Assembly (NCBI GenBank): GCA_000435595.1
Contig: FR895451.1
Location: 1-64,000 of the forward strand
Length of the DNA stretch: 64,000 nucleotides
Direction: 5' to 3'
Source of the DNA: Firmicutes bacterium CAG:882
GTDB lineage: Bacteria > Bacillota > Clostridia > Lachnospirales > Lachnospiraceae
Part shown: piece by piece, positions 17,636 through 26,563 of the stretch
How positions within the stretch are numbered: the first letter of the stretch is position 1
Layout: the number at the start of each line of letters is the position of its first letter
Translations under genes and position numbers: made by a program
The notes under the pieces: model-generated
Database searches by the model: none
What the model was told of the DNA's origin: nothing
The model's input: only the letters and a program-made list of their open reading frames with translations

Positions 17636-19153
17636 ATGGTCAGTAAAGTCGGATGTGCTATGGTTACGGCAGCGGGGGCATCGCTTCTTGAAGTTGAGGC
17701 TGATGTGTCGGGAGGACTTCCGGATATAGAGATGACAGGGAATCTGTCGGTTTCGGTAAAGGATGGAAGAGAGAGGATAAGAGTGGCGATAAAGAAGTGC
17801 GGGTTTCCTTTTCCGCAGGGGCGGGTGACAATTAATATTGCACCGGCTGCACTGCGCAAGGAAGGCAGCGGCTTTGACCTTGCGGTAGCCTGTGCCATTC
17901 TTGAGGAGATTGGCATTGTAGATGAGGAGAAGCTTAATGGCAGAATCGTTGTCGGAGAACTGGGGCTTGACGGGAGCGTTATAGGGGTGCGCGGGGTACT
18001 GCCGATTGTGCTTGCGGCATATAAGGCAGGCTATATAGGCTGTGTTGTTCCGGCAGATAACTATGAAGAGGCTTCAATGGTTTCGGATATTGAGATAACT
18101 CCTGTTGAGCATCTGTCACAGCTTGCCGGCTCCGAATTTGGAATAATAATGCCAAAGAGAGCGGATATAAATAGGAAAAAAGACGAAAGCAGACTTGACT
18201 ATTCGGATATTTCCGGTCAGGATTATGCGAAAAAGGCGATTCTTACGGCTGCTGCAGGAAGGCATAATATACTGCTTATGGGACCTCCAGGCGCCGGAAA
18301 GACTATGCTTGCTTCACGGATTCCTACAATAATGCCTGAGATGTCAGAGCAGGAGAGACTTGAGCTTGCGTGTCTTTACAGCATTGCGGGTAAGCTTGGT
18401 GACGGTGGGAACATGGGCATAAGACCCTTTCGGGCACCGCATCATTCCATCACAACGGCGGCACTTGCAGGTGGAGGGCGGACTATTGAACCCGGCGAGG
18501 TGTCCCTTGCCTCAAAGGGTGTGCTTTTTCTGGACGAGCTTACACGTTATGATACGAGAGTGATAGAACAACTGAGGGAGCCTCTGGAGAGCGGAAAAAT
18601 AATGATTAACCGCGTCAGCGGTTCGTATGAGCTTCCGGCTGATTTTATGCTGGTGGCAGCGATGAACCCCTGCGCGTGCGGGTTTTATCCCGACAGGACA
18701 AGATGCCGGTGCACGGCCTGGGAGGTGAACAGGCATTACGGGAGAATAAGCAGGCCGATTCTTGACAGAATAGATATATCAGTTGTGCTTCAGCGGGTAA
18801 ATTATGATGAGCTTACAGGGCGTGCAAAAGAAAAAAAGCGGGGCTGTTCAAGCCGGGATATGAGAGAGATTGTAGAACGCGTGTGGAGCATTCAGTCGGA
18901 CAGGCTTGGTGAGGGCAGAAGCAACGGACGAATGACCAATGATGAGATAAAAAAATACTGTGTGCTTGATGCTCAATCGGAGAAACTTGTCAGGGAGGCG
19001 TATGAGCATTATGGACTGAGTGCACGAGCATACCATAAATTGCTGAAGGTCGCAAGGACACTTGCGGATATTGACGGGGCGGAGAGGATAGCGCAGGAGC
19101 ATATACTTGAGGCGTTGAGCTACAGAGTAAAGGATAAGGGTGATGAACAGTGA
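17636..19153 (+). CDS. comM: ComM/YifB family Mg-chelatase-like AAA+ ATPase
   Basis: ATG 17636 has GGAGG seven bases upstream and gives the usual start MVSKVGCAM; earlier in-frame ATGs at 17621 and 17630 are less well placed. The 505-residue product has an N-terminal ChlI-type domain (GGLPDIEMTGNLS, GFDLAVACAIL), the Walker A motif GPPGAGKT at about 216-223, Walker B GVLFLDEL, an MNPCACG zinc-like loop and a C-terminal lid. ComM is a hexameric helicase that promotes branch migration during natural transformation in Gram-negatives; its Gram-positive role is less clear. It overlaps dprA, a competence and recombination gene. Confidence 0.92.
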   Translation: MVSKVGCAMVTAAGASLLEVEADVSGGLPDIEMTGNLSVSVKDGRERIRVAIKKCGFPFPQGRVTINIAPAALRKEGSGFDLAVACAILEEIGIVDEEKLNGRIVVGELGLDGSVIGVRGVLPIVLAAYKAGYIGCVVPADNYEEASMVSDIEITPVEHLSQLAGSEFGIIMPKRADINRKKDESRLDYSDISGQDYAKKAILTAAAGRHNILLMGPPGAGKTMLASRIPTIMPEMSEQERLELACLYSIAGKLGDGGNMGIRPFRAPHHSITTAALAGGGRTIEPGEVSLASKGVLFLDELTRYDTRVIEQLREPLESGKIMINRVSGSYELPADFMLVAAMNPCACGFYPDRTRCRCTAWEVNRHYGRISRPILDRIDISVVLQRVNYDELTGRAKEKKRGCSSRDMREIVERVWSIQSDRLGEGRSNGRMTNDEIKKYCVLDAQSEKLVREAYEHYGLSARAYHKLLKVARTLADIDGAERIAQEHILEALSYRVKDKGDEQ

Positions 19154-20349
19154 TGAAAAATGCGGCGGAGTATGAAGCACGCCTTGAGGAGTATGGGAGA
19201 GCGGGCATGAAGGAATGGTACAGGCTTACAAATCTTCCCGGAATAGGGAGGAAAAGAATAGAGATACTCAGGTCGGCGTTTGACAATATAAATGAATTGT
19301 ATGAGCTTGAAAAGAATATAGGAAAAGAAAAGGCGGATGAAAAGCTTGTAAAAATATTTGAGGAAGCGGGGATGACCGACACGAAGGCGGGGATACAGAC
19401 GACAGTGAGGACACTGCTTGATGAAAATCTAAGAAAAAAGGCAGATATTGAATATGAGAAAATTCTGCACTCGGATGTCAGGATGGTGTCCGTTGATTCC
19501 GCGGATTATCCCGAAAAACTCAGGGATATTTTTGATGCTCCGTACATACTCTACTACAAAGGCTCACTGCCTGATAAAAATAAGCATACCGCTGCAATGG
19601 TCGGAGCACGCGCATGCAGCGAATACGGCAGAAGGATGGCAAAGGAAATTGCACATGCGCTGGCGGTAAACGATGTACAGATCGTTAGTGGTTTTGCAAG
19701 GGGAATTGATACGGCGGCACACACAGGGTGCCTGAGCGCGGCTGACGGAAGGACATTTGCCGTGTTCGGAAGCGGAATCAATTATTGTTATCCGCCCGAG
19801 AACAGATTTACCTACGACGAGATAATTGAGCGCGGTGGAGGAATTATATCCGAATATCCGCCGGATATGAAACCTGTGCCGGGATTTTTTCCCATGAGAA
19901 ACAGAATCATAAGCGGACTTTCGGATGTGGTGCTGGTGCTTGAGGCGGGAAAGAAGAGCGGTTCGCTTATAACGGCGGATCATGCCATGGAACAGGGACG
20001 CACCGTCATGGCACTTCCGGGACGTGTCACGGACAGTCTGAGTGCAGGCTGCAATGGGCTTATCAGGGAGGGCGCAGCCGTAATAACAGGCATGGAAGAT
20101 ATATTTTTTGAGCTGGGAATAAGCCCGAAGGAGCAGGATAAATTCGAGGTAAAAAAAGAAAAAAATCAAATTGAACTTGCAAACGCAGAGAAAATGTTGT
20201 ATAGTCATCTAGATTTTAACCCACAGGGCATTGACGATTTAATTCGTGAAAGTAAGCTCTCGCCGGAGGTTGTATCGGGCTGTCTTGTCAGACTTGAGCT
20301 GGCAGATCTTGCAAAAAGAACCGGCGGCATGTATGTGCGTGGAAAATAG
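19153..20349 (+). CDS. dprA: DNA processing protein DprA
   Basis: The 398-residue product starts at ATG 19153, which overlaps the comM stop by one base. A helix-hairpin-helix segment (LTNLPGIGRKRIEIL) comes first. The Rossmann-like core follows: MVGARACSEYGRRMA, VSGFARGIDTAAH, FGSGINYCYPPEN and FPMRNRIISG, then a SGSLITADHAMEQGR motif. A winged-helix domain ends the protein. DprA loads RecA on single-stranded DNA after uptake and shields it from nucleases. The gene is found even in strains that are not known to be competent. Its nearness to a pilus locus is suggestive but also fits the general topA-dprA synteny of Firmicutes. Confidence 0.95.
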   Translation: MKNAAEYEARLEEYGRAGMKEWYRLTNLPGIGRKRIEILRSAFDNINELYELEKNIGKEKADEKLVKIFEEAGMTDTKAGIQTTVRTLLDENLRKKADIEYEKILHSDVRMVSVDSADYPEKLRDIFDAPYILYYKGSLPDKNKHTAAMVGARACSEYGRRMAKEIAHALAVNDVQIVSGFARGIDTAAHTGCLSAADGRTFAVFGSGINYCYPPENRFTYDEIIERGGGIISEYPPDMKPVPGFFPMRNRIISGLSDVVLVLEAGKKSGSLITADHAMEQGRTVMALPGRVTDSLSAGCNGLIREGAAVITGMEDIFFELGISPKEQDKFEVKKEKNQIELANAEKMLYSHLDFNPQGIDDLIRESKLSPEVVSGCLVRLELADLAKRTGGMYVRGK

Positions 20350-20366
20350 AAAGTGGAGGAGTTGTC

Positions 20367-22424
20367 ATGGCAAAATATCTTGTAATCGTTGAGTCTCCGG
20401 CAAAGGTTAAGACTATCAAGAAGTTTCTCGGGTCTAATTATGAAGTGGTTGCATCACAGGGACATGTGCGTGACCTGCCTAAGAGCACGCTCGGAATCGA
20501 TACGGAACATGACTTTGAACCAAAATATATAACAATAAGAGGTAAGGGAGATATACTTGCACATCTGCGCCGTGAGGTGAAGAAGGCGGACAAGGTTTAT
20601 CTTGCGACCGACCCCGACCGTGAGGGAGAAGCCATTTCATGGCATCTCGCACAGGCGCTCAAGCTTGAGGACAAGGACATCAACAGAATAAGCTTTAACG
20701 AGATTACCAAGAATGCGGTAAAGGCCTCGATAAAGGAGCCGAGAAAGCTTGACATGAATCTTGTCGATGCACAGCAGTCAAGAAGAATACTTGACCGTAT
20801 GGTGGGTTATCGTATAAGCCCCGTTCTGTGGGAAAAGGTCAAGAGAGGGCTCAGCGCCGGACGCGTTCAGTCTGTTGCACTCAGGATTATATGTGACCGC
20901 GAAGCTGAGATTAATGCTTTTATTCCTGAGGAGTATTGGACAATCGATGGAGTGTTCAAGGTTAAGGGAGAGAAAAAGCTTCTGACTGCAAAGTACATGG
21001 GCGATGAGAACGGCAATGCGGATATACACAGCGAGGCTGAGAAGGATGCGGTACTTGCAGGACTCAAGACCGGCGAAGCTAAGATTGCAGAGGTTAAAAA
21101 GAGCGAGCGAATCAGAAAGGCTCCGCTGCCTTTTACAACCAGTACGCTTCAGCAGGAGGCAGCCAAGACGCTCAATTTTTCAACTCAGAAGACAATGAGG
21201 ATAGCACAGCAGCTATATGAAGGAGTTGACGTTGAGGGACAGGGAACGATAGGTATCATAACCTATTTAAGAACGGATTCCACCCGTGTCGCTGCGGAGG
21301 CGGACTTAGCTGCAAGAGAATATATTAAGAACAATTACGGCGTTGATTATTATTCTCCGATGGATAACAAGAAGGAGAACGCAAAGAAGATACAGGATGC
21401 ACATGAGGCGATAAGACCTACGGATATAGAGCTTCTTCCGGTGAAGGTCAAAGAGTCGCTATCAAGAGACCAGTTCCGTCTCTATCAGCTTATATGGAAG
21501 AGATTTGTTGCAAGCCGTATGCAGCCTGCCAGGTATGAGACAACAACCGCAAAGATTGATGTTGCCGGACACAGATTTTCCGCATCGGCATCAAGGCTTG
21601 TGTTTGACGGATTTATGTCGGTCTATGCTGAGGCTGACGAAGAGAAGGAAGAGAACAATTCCATGGTCGGCGGATTAAGCACTGAGAGTACAATTACGCT
21701 TGAAAATGTTGAGAGCAGACAGCATTTCACACAGCCTCCTGCACATTATACGGAGGCGACCCTGGTAAGAACCCTTGAGGAACTCGGAATCGGAAGGCCA
21801 AGTACCTATGCACCTACAATTACTACCATAATTAATAGAAGATATGTTGCCAAGGAAAACAAGAATCTGTATGTGACGGAGCTTGGCGAGGCGGTCAATT
21901 CAATCATGATGAAGGCATTCCCGGCCATTGTGGATGTCAATTTTACGGCGAATATGGAGTCGCTTCTCGATGGTGTTGCCGATGGCAGCATACAGTGGAA
22001 GACGGTTGTGAGCAACTTCTATCCTGACCTTGATGAGGCGGTTAAGAATGCAGAGAAGGAGCTTGAGAAGGTCAAGATTGAGGATGAGGTGACTGACATT
22101 CCATGCGACGTATGCGGAAGAATGATGGTGATCAAGTATGGTCCGCATGGCAAATTCCTTGCCTGTCCGGGCTTCCCTGAATGCCGTAACACGAAGCCGT
22201 ATCTTGAGAAGATAGGCGTTGCCTGTCCTAAGTGCGGCAAGGACATAGTTATCCGCAAGACTAAGAAGGGCAGAAGATATTACGGCTGTGAGGGATTTCC
22301 TGAGTGCGACTTTATGTCGTGGCAGAAGCCGTCGGACAAGAAGTGCCCTGAGTGCGGAGGTTATATGGTTGAGAAGGGCAATAAGCTCGTATGTGCCGAT
22401 GAAAAGTGCGGATATGTGATTTAG
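20367..22424 (+). CDS. topA: DNA topoisomerase I (type IA)
   Basis: The 685-residue enzyme relaxes negative supercoils through a 5'-phosphotyrosine link. The Toprim domain shows IVESPAKVKT and DPDREGEAISWHL. The catalytic region TYLRTDSTR places the active tyrosine at about residue 300. Three C-terminal C4 zinc ribbons are visible: CDVCG...CPGFPEC, CPKCG...CEGFPEC and CPECG...CADEKC. GTGGAGGAG precedes ATG 20367, 17 bases after dprA, so the three genes form one operon. A terminator at 22567-22610 follows. Confidence 0.97.
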   Translation: MAKYLVIVESPAKVKTIKKFLGSNYEVVASQGHVRDLPKSTLGIDTEHDFEPKYITIRGKGDILAHLRREVKKADKVYLATDPDREGEAISWHLAQALKLEDKDINRISFNEITKNAVKASIKEPRKLDMNLVDAQQSRRILDRMVGYRISPVLWEKVKRGLSAGRVQSVALRIICDREAEINAFIPEEYWTIDGVFKVKGEKKLLTAKYMGDENGNADIHSEAEKDAVLAGLKTGEAKIAEVKKSERIRKAPLPFTTSTLQQEAAKTLNFSTQKTMRIAQQLYEGVDVEGQGTIGIITYLRTDSTRVAAEADLAAREYIKNNYGVDYYSPMDNKKENAKKIQDAHEAIRPTDIELLPVKVKESLSRDQFRLYQLIWKRFVASRMQPARYETTTAKIDVAGHRFSASASRLVFDGFMSVYAEADEEKEENNSMVGGLSTESTITLENVESRQHFTQPPAHYTEATLVRTLEELGIGRPSTYAPTITTIINRRYVAKENKNLYVTELGEAVNSIMMKAFPAIVDVNFTANMESLLDGVADGSIQWKTVVSNFYPDLDEAVKNAEKELEKVKIEDEVTDIPCDVCGRMMVIKYGPHGKFLACPGFPECRNTKPYLEKIGVACPKCGKDIVIRKTKKGRRYYGCEGFPECDFMSWQKPSDKKCPECGGYMVEKGNKLVCADEKCGYVI

Positions 22425-22504
22425 AAAGTTCGGAGAACGGAGAAATCACAGTTGTTATATATGTATATAATAACCATATTGAATGAATATTAAGAATTAT
22501 GATA

Positions 22505-22519
22505 ATTATTCAGACTATT
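22505..22519. promoter_or_regulatory. Possible CodY box upstream of codY
   Basis: ATTATTCAGACTATT matches the published CodY consensus AATTTTCWGAAAATT at 11 of 15 positions, including the central TTCAGA. It lies just before the candidate codY promoter. Autoregulation of codY is known in other Firmicutes. Four mismatches in an AT-rich region is weak evidence. Confidence 0.25.
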
Positions 22520-22542
22520 CACGAAAAAATATACAAAAACTA

Positions 22543-22571
22543 TTGTATATTCAAAATATTTATGCTAAACT
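22543..22571 (+). promoter_or_regulatory. Candidate codY promoter
   Basis: TTGTAT (22543-22548), a 17-base spacer, then TAAACT (22566-22571). Both boxes are moderate. The predicted start near 22578 falls inside the left arm of the terminator hairpin, so transcripts from here could not form it. Confidence 0.35.
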
Positions 22572-22610
22572 TAGCAAGTAGAAGATTAATTCTATTTGCT
22601 AAGTTTTTTA
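22567..22610 (+). terminator. Terminator between topA and codY
   Basis: AAACTTAGCAAGTAGAA (22567-22583) pairs with TTCTATTTGCTAAGTTT (about 22590-22606), with one mismatch, followed by TTTTTATTTAA. The hairpin ends only about 27 bases before the codY start, so codY needs either read-through or the overlapping promoter at 22543-22571. Confidence 0.75.
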
Positions 22611-22636
22611 TTTAATTGGAAAGGGTGGTTGCACGG

Positions 22637-23416
22637 ATGAGCGTTCAGTTACTTGACAAGACAAGAAAAATCAACAAGCTTCTGCACAATAACAATTCAC
22701 ATAAGGTTGTATTCAACGACATTTGTGAGGTCTTAAGCGAGATATTAATGTCTAATACACTTGTTATCAGCAAGAAGGGTAAGGTGTTGGGAAGCAGCTT
22801 GTGTGATGGAGTGGAAGAGATTAAAGAGTTGATTGATGATGAGGTCGGTGAGTTTATAGATCATATGCTCAATGAACGCTTACTGAGTGTCCTTTCCACT
22901 AAGGAGAATGTTAATCTTGAGACATTGGGCTTCGGAAGAGGCGATGCCAGAAAGTATCAGGCGATTATCGCACCGATAGACATTGCGGGTGAGCGGCTTG
23001 GTACACTTTTCATGTACAAGTGTGACAGCCAGTATGATATAGATGATATTATTCTTTGCGAGTACGGAACCACGGTTGTCGGACTGGAGATGATGCGTTC
23101 CGTGAATGAGGAGAATGCAGAGGAGACAAGAAAGGTTCATATTGTAAAGTCGGCTATCAGCACACTTTCGTTCTCGGAGCTGGAGGCAATTAAGCATATA
23201 TTTGAGGAGTTAGACGGCAATGAGGGAATACTCGTCGCAAGCAAGATTGCGGACAGGGTCGGAATCACACGCTCGGTCATTGTCAATGCCTTAAGAAAGT
23301 TCGAGAGTGCCGGAGTCATTGAGTCAAGGTCATCGGGAATGAAGGGGACATATATCAAGGTTCTCAATGATGTTGTATTTGACGAGCTTAAGAAAATTGA
23401 TTTAAAGAATCAGTAG
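22637..23416 (+). CDS. codY: Global transcriptional repressor CodY
   Basis: ATG 22637 follows AAAGGGTGG (22620-22628) and gives the standard start MSVQLLDKTRKINKLL; a TTG at 22616 is in frame but unlikely. The 259-residue protein has an N-terminal GAF domain that senses branched-chain amino acids and a C-terminal winged helix (ASKIADRVGITRSVIVNALRKFESAGVIESRSSG) ending in the GTYIKVLND wing. GTP is also an effector in Bacillus. CodY controls nitrogen metabolism and, in several Firmicutes, motility and competence. Its place before flgB is the same as in Bacillus. A strong terminator follows. Confidence 0.97.
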   Translation: MSVQLLDKTRKINKLLHNNNSHKVVFNDICEVLSEILMSNTLVISKKGKVLGSSLCDGVEEIKELIDDEVGEFIDHMLNERLLSVLSTKENVNLETLGFGRGDARKYQAIIAPIDIAGERLGTLFMYKCDSQYDIDDIILCEYGTTVVGLEMMRSVNEENAEETRKVHIVKSAISTLSFSELEAIKHIFEELDGNEGILVASKIADRVGITRSVIVNALRKFESAGVIESRSSGMKGTYIKVLNDVVFDELKKIDLKNQ

Positions 23417-23430
23417 GATATTTTGCAGTT

Positions 23431-23492
23431 ATAAGCAGAACATGCGCTGTGCGTTTGGGTACGCCGGCGCATGTTCTGCTTATGAATTTTAT
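23431..23492 (+). terminator. Strong terminator after codY
   Basis: A perfect 17-bp stem, 23431-23447 with 23467-23483, with a G+C-rich upper part (CATGCGC/GCGCATG) and a tail GAATTTTATTT. It isolates codY from the flagellar operon. Confidence 0.88.
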
Positions 23493-23572
23493 TTCGGCAC
23501 AATATGTAGGATGAGTGACGGCTAAGAAATGGCATATTTTGTGAAAGTGTGTAACTTCTTGTAAAAAAACTC

Positions 23573-23600
23573 TTGTAATTTTTACAGGATGACTTATAAT
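23573..23600 (+). promoter_or_regulatory. Sigma-A promoter of the fla/che operon
   Basis: TTGTAA (23573-23578), a 16-base spacer, then TATAAT (23595-23600). The start should fall near 23607, about 55 bases before flgB. The box pair is a vegetative type, as for the Bacillus fla/che operon, rather than the sigma-D type (TAAA ... CCGATA). Confidence 0.72.
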
Positions 23601-23662
23601 TGTTAGATGGGTATGTTTAGAGTTGTATTATAATAAATATGTTATCATAAAGGAGAATGACA

Positions 23663-24061
23663 ATGTTCGAATCAGGTGCGTTTGGATATGTTAATGTACT
23701 TACGTCTGCGGCTGATGCAGCTTGGACAAGAAATGAGATATTGAATAACAACATTGCTAATGTTGATACACCTGGATACAAGAGACAGGATATGAAGTTC
23801 GAGTCACTGTTACAGAACGAGATTGCAAGACAGGGAAAGACAAGCTCCACTCTTGACCAAAAGGTTGCCAATGTTGATTATAAGAGATTACAGCCGTATG
23901 TATATACGGATAATGCTGAGCTGTCGACGAGACTTGACGGAAACAACGTCGACATTGATACAGAGGAGGCAGAGCTTGCTTCTAACCAGCTTATGTATGA
24001 CGGAATTATAGAAGGTCTTAACAGCGAGTTCGAGAGAATGAAGGCTGTTCTGGCTAAGTAG
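23663..24061 (+). CDS. flgB: Flagellar proximal rod protein FlgB
   Basis: ATG 23663 lies seven bases after AAGGAG and gives 132 residues; ATG 23657 is too close to the site. The N-terminal rod motif NNNIANVDTPGYKRQ and the C-terminal coiled-coil heptads (LASNQLMYDGIIEGL) are typical. FlgB links the rod to the MS ring. It heads the fla/che operon and is followed by flgC after 21 bases. Confidence 0.96.
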   Translation: MFESGAFGYVNVLTSAADAAWTRNEILNNNIANVDTPGYKRQDMKFESLLQNEIARQGKTSSTLDQKVANVDYKRLQPYVYTDNAELSTRLDGNNVDIDTEEAELASNQLMYDGIIEGLNSEFERMKAVLAK

Positions 24062-24082
24062 GAATAACGGGAGGACATAATA

Positions 24083-24532
24083 ATGGCATTATTCAGTTCA
24101 TTTAATATTGCTTCGTCGGGAATGACGGCACAGAGACTCAGAATGGATGTTATATCGGAGAACATCGCCAATGTTAAGACTACAAGAACGGATGAGGGCG
24201 GAGCTTATGTGCGCAAGAATGTTGTCCTTGCGGAAAAAGGCAACAACTATGGCATTAAGACATTCAGCGAGATTTTTGATGCCACAAGAAGCGGCGTAGG
24301 CAACGGCGTCAAGGCTACAGCCATTGTCAATGACACCGACACGCCGATGGAGCTTGTGTATGACCCGTCACATCCTGATGCTGATGAGAACGGATATGTC
24401 ACATATCCCAATGTAAATATCATCACCGAGATGACTGACCTGATAGATGCGTCCCGTTCATACGAGGCGAACGCTACAGCGTTTGAGGCATCTAAGAGCA
24501 TGGCGGCTAAGGGACTTCAGATAGGGCAGTAA
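24083..24532 (+). CDS. flgC: Flagellar proximal rod protein FlgC
   Basis: The product is 149 residues, a normal length. It opens with SSFNIASSGMTAQRLRMDV and the rod motif SENIANVKTTR, and ends with the conserved helix DLIDASRSYEANATAFEASK. It forms the proximal rod with FlgB and FlgF/FlgG. GGGAGG lies before ATG 24083. Confidence 0.97.
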   Translation: MALFSSFNIASSGMTAQRLRMDVISENIANVKTTRTDEGGAYVRKNVVLAEKGNNYGIKTFSEIFDATRSGVGNGVKATAIVNDTDTPMELVYDPSHPDADENGYVTYPNVNIITEMTDLIDASRSYEANATAFEASKSMAAKGLQIGQ

Positions 24533-24568
24533 TTTTTATAATTTATAAATAAAAAGTGAGGGATATAT

Positions 24569-24886
24569 ATGTCATCAGTCAATATATTATCCGGTGTATC
24601 CGGAGATTATATTACCAAGTCCATTACAGATAATAAGACTACGAAGACGCAGGATACAGGAACCTTTGACGAGCTGTATCAGGCAGCGGTCAATCTGATT
24701 TCCGGAACTAACGGATACATACAGCAGGCACAGCAGGCGGAGATTGATTATGCGATGGGCAAGCTTACAAGTACACATGAACTCAGCATAATTGAGGAGA
24801 AGGCTAATATAGCACTTCAGTACACTGTTGCAATCAAGAATGGAATTCTGGATGCATATAAAGAGATTATGCAGATGCAGATTTAA
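24569..24886 (+). CDS. fliE: Flagellar hook-basal body protein FliE
   Basis: The 105-residue protein joins the MS ring (FliF) to the rod and is the first substrate of the export apparatus. The C-terminal half shows the family pattern QAEIDYAMGKLTSTHELSI followed by a helix ending in KEIMQMQI. The order flgB-flgC-fliE-fliF is the standard Firmicute order. The Shine-Dalgarno sequence (GAGGGAT) is moderate. Confidence 0.93.
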   Translation: MSSVNILSGVSGDYITKSITDNKTTKTQDTGTFDELYQAAVNLISGTNGYIQQAQQAEIDYAMGKLTSTHELSIIEEKANIALQYTVAIKNGILDAYKEIMQMQI

Positions 24887-24922
24887 TAATTAAGAGATAC
24901 CAAGTGATACAGGAGAGCACAT

Positions 24923-26524
24923 ATGCCGGATATAGTTAAGAAATACCTTGAAAAGATAAAGGAATTTTGGAATAAATACAATAAAAAACAGAAGACGATA
25001 TTTATTTCCTCTGTGCTGGTTGCGATTATTGCACTTGTTATATTGGGAATAGTACTTGCACAACCGCAGACGGTGGTTGTTCGTTATTGTTCAACGGCTT
25101 CGGAGGCTACTGAGGTACGTGAACTTCTCACAAGCAATAACATATCGTGTACGGTCGGTTCCGATTTTGAGATTATAATTGATAAGAATGATGAGGTGGA
25201 GGCACAGCTTGTGCTTGGCTCTAACAATATATCGTCAAGCGGTTATTCTCTGAGCGATGCCCTGAGCGGTGGATTTTCGCAGACACAGGATGATAAGGAA
25301 AAACTGTATAAGGATTATCTCGAGAAGAAGTTCGCAGACCAGCTTTCAAAGATTGACGGCATCAAGAGTGCGCAGGTAAGCATCGACTTTAAGAATGCAA
25401 CTTCAATTTTTCAGGAAAATCAGGATGCATACATAAATGCGGTTCTTGTGACAACAAAGACTATCGACGAGGCAACGGCAGAGGCTATAGGACTTTTACT
25501 TGCCAATAATGTAGGAAACAGCAACACCAACAATGTTGTTGTGTTAGACGATAAGGGACAGCTTCTCTATTCGGGAATAACGGATGCAACATCAGCGTCC
25601 TCAAGCCTGTCTGTTCAGTATAAGTACCAGAAACAGGTACAGACCAATATGGAGGCAGGAGTTAAAAAGCTTGCCCTCGCCACACAGAATTACTCTGACG
25701 CTGAGGTTATGGCCAACCTCAAGTTCAATGCGGACGTGGTTAATCAGATTGTGCAGGAATATACAGTTCCTACAGGCTCGGAGGAAGGTCTTAAGAGCAC
25801 AAGCTATGAGGTGGATTCAACCAACGGAACCGGTTCGGGCGGAGTGGCAGGAACTGAGTCAAATGACGATGACACAGGCTACGAACTGACCAACGGCACC
25901 ACAACCAGCGGAGAATATTCACTCAGACAGTATGACTGGCTGCAGAACAGCACATACACGGATACGAAGAAGGCGGCATTATCGCTTGAACTTGACCAGT
26001 CAAGCCTTGCAATTATTCTTACAAGATACGAAGTTGTGTCGGAGGCTGACCTGACGGCACAGGGACTGCTCGGCGATATGACTTATGAAGAATACAAGCT
26101 TGCCAACAGTGCACCGGTGTCAATAGATGTTGAAGACGATTTGGCACAGCTTATAGCCAACGGTACGGGAATTGCTGCGGGCAATATTGCAATATCGGCG
26201 AATATGAAATATGTGTTCTTAGAGACGGAAAAGAGCAGCACACCTGTCTCGTTCATTATACAGATTGTACTTGCGGTTCTAATAGTTGCACTTCTTGTGT
26301 TTGTGGTATTCAGAAGCGCAAGACCTGTCACCGTGGAGGAGACAGAGCCGGAACTCTCTGTCGAGGATATGCTTGCATCTACACGCGAGAAGCAGGCTCC
26401 ACTTGAGGATATCGATCTTCAGGACAAGTCGGAGGCGCGCAAGGCTATCGAAAAATTTGTACAGGAAAATCCGGAAGCAGTTGCAATGCTTCTCAGAAAC
26501 TGGCTCAACGAGGGCTGGGATTAA
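24923..26524 (+). CDS. fliF: Flagellar MS-ring protein FliF
   Basis: The 533-residue protein forms the membrane ring on which the basal body is built. There are two membrane helices, about residues 27-49 and 440-465. Between them are the YscJ-like ring-building motifs, including DKEKLYKDYLEKKFADQLS. The C-terminal cytoplasmic tail (RNWLNEGWD) is the FliG-binding site. A Thr/Ser/Gly-rich insertion lies at about residues 290-330, as in many FliF proteins. AGGAG precedes ATG 24923. Confidence 0.96.
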   Translation: MPDIVKKYLEKIKEFWNKYNKKQKTIFISSVLVAIIALVILGIVLAQPQTVVVRYCSTASEATEVRELLTSNNISCTVGSDFEIIIDKNDEVEAQLVLGSNNISSSGYSLSDALSGGFSQTQDDKEKLYKDYLEKKFADQLSKIDGIKSAQVSIDFKNATSIFQENQDAYINAVLVTTKTIDEATAEAIGLLLANNVGNSNTNNVVVLDDKGQLLYSGITDATSASSSLSVQYKYQKQVQTNMEAGVKKLALATQNYSDAEVMANLKFNADVVNQIVQEYTVPTGSEEGLKSTSYEVDSTNGTGSGGVAGTESNDDDTGYELTNGTTTSGEYSLRQYDWLQNSTYTDTKKAALSLELDQSSLAIILTRYEVVSEADLTAQGLLGDMTYEEYKLANSAPVSIDVEDDLAQLIANGTGIAAGNIAISANMKYVFLETEKSSTPVSFIIQIVLAVLIVALLVFVVFRSARPVTVEETEPELSVEDMLASTREKQAPLEDIDLQDKSEARKAIEKFVQENPEAVAMLLRNWLNEGWD

Positions 26525-26563
26525 CGGAGGCGCATTTATACGGCGCTTCGGAATGGAGACAAT

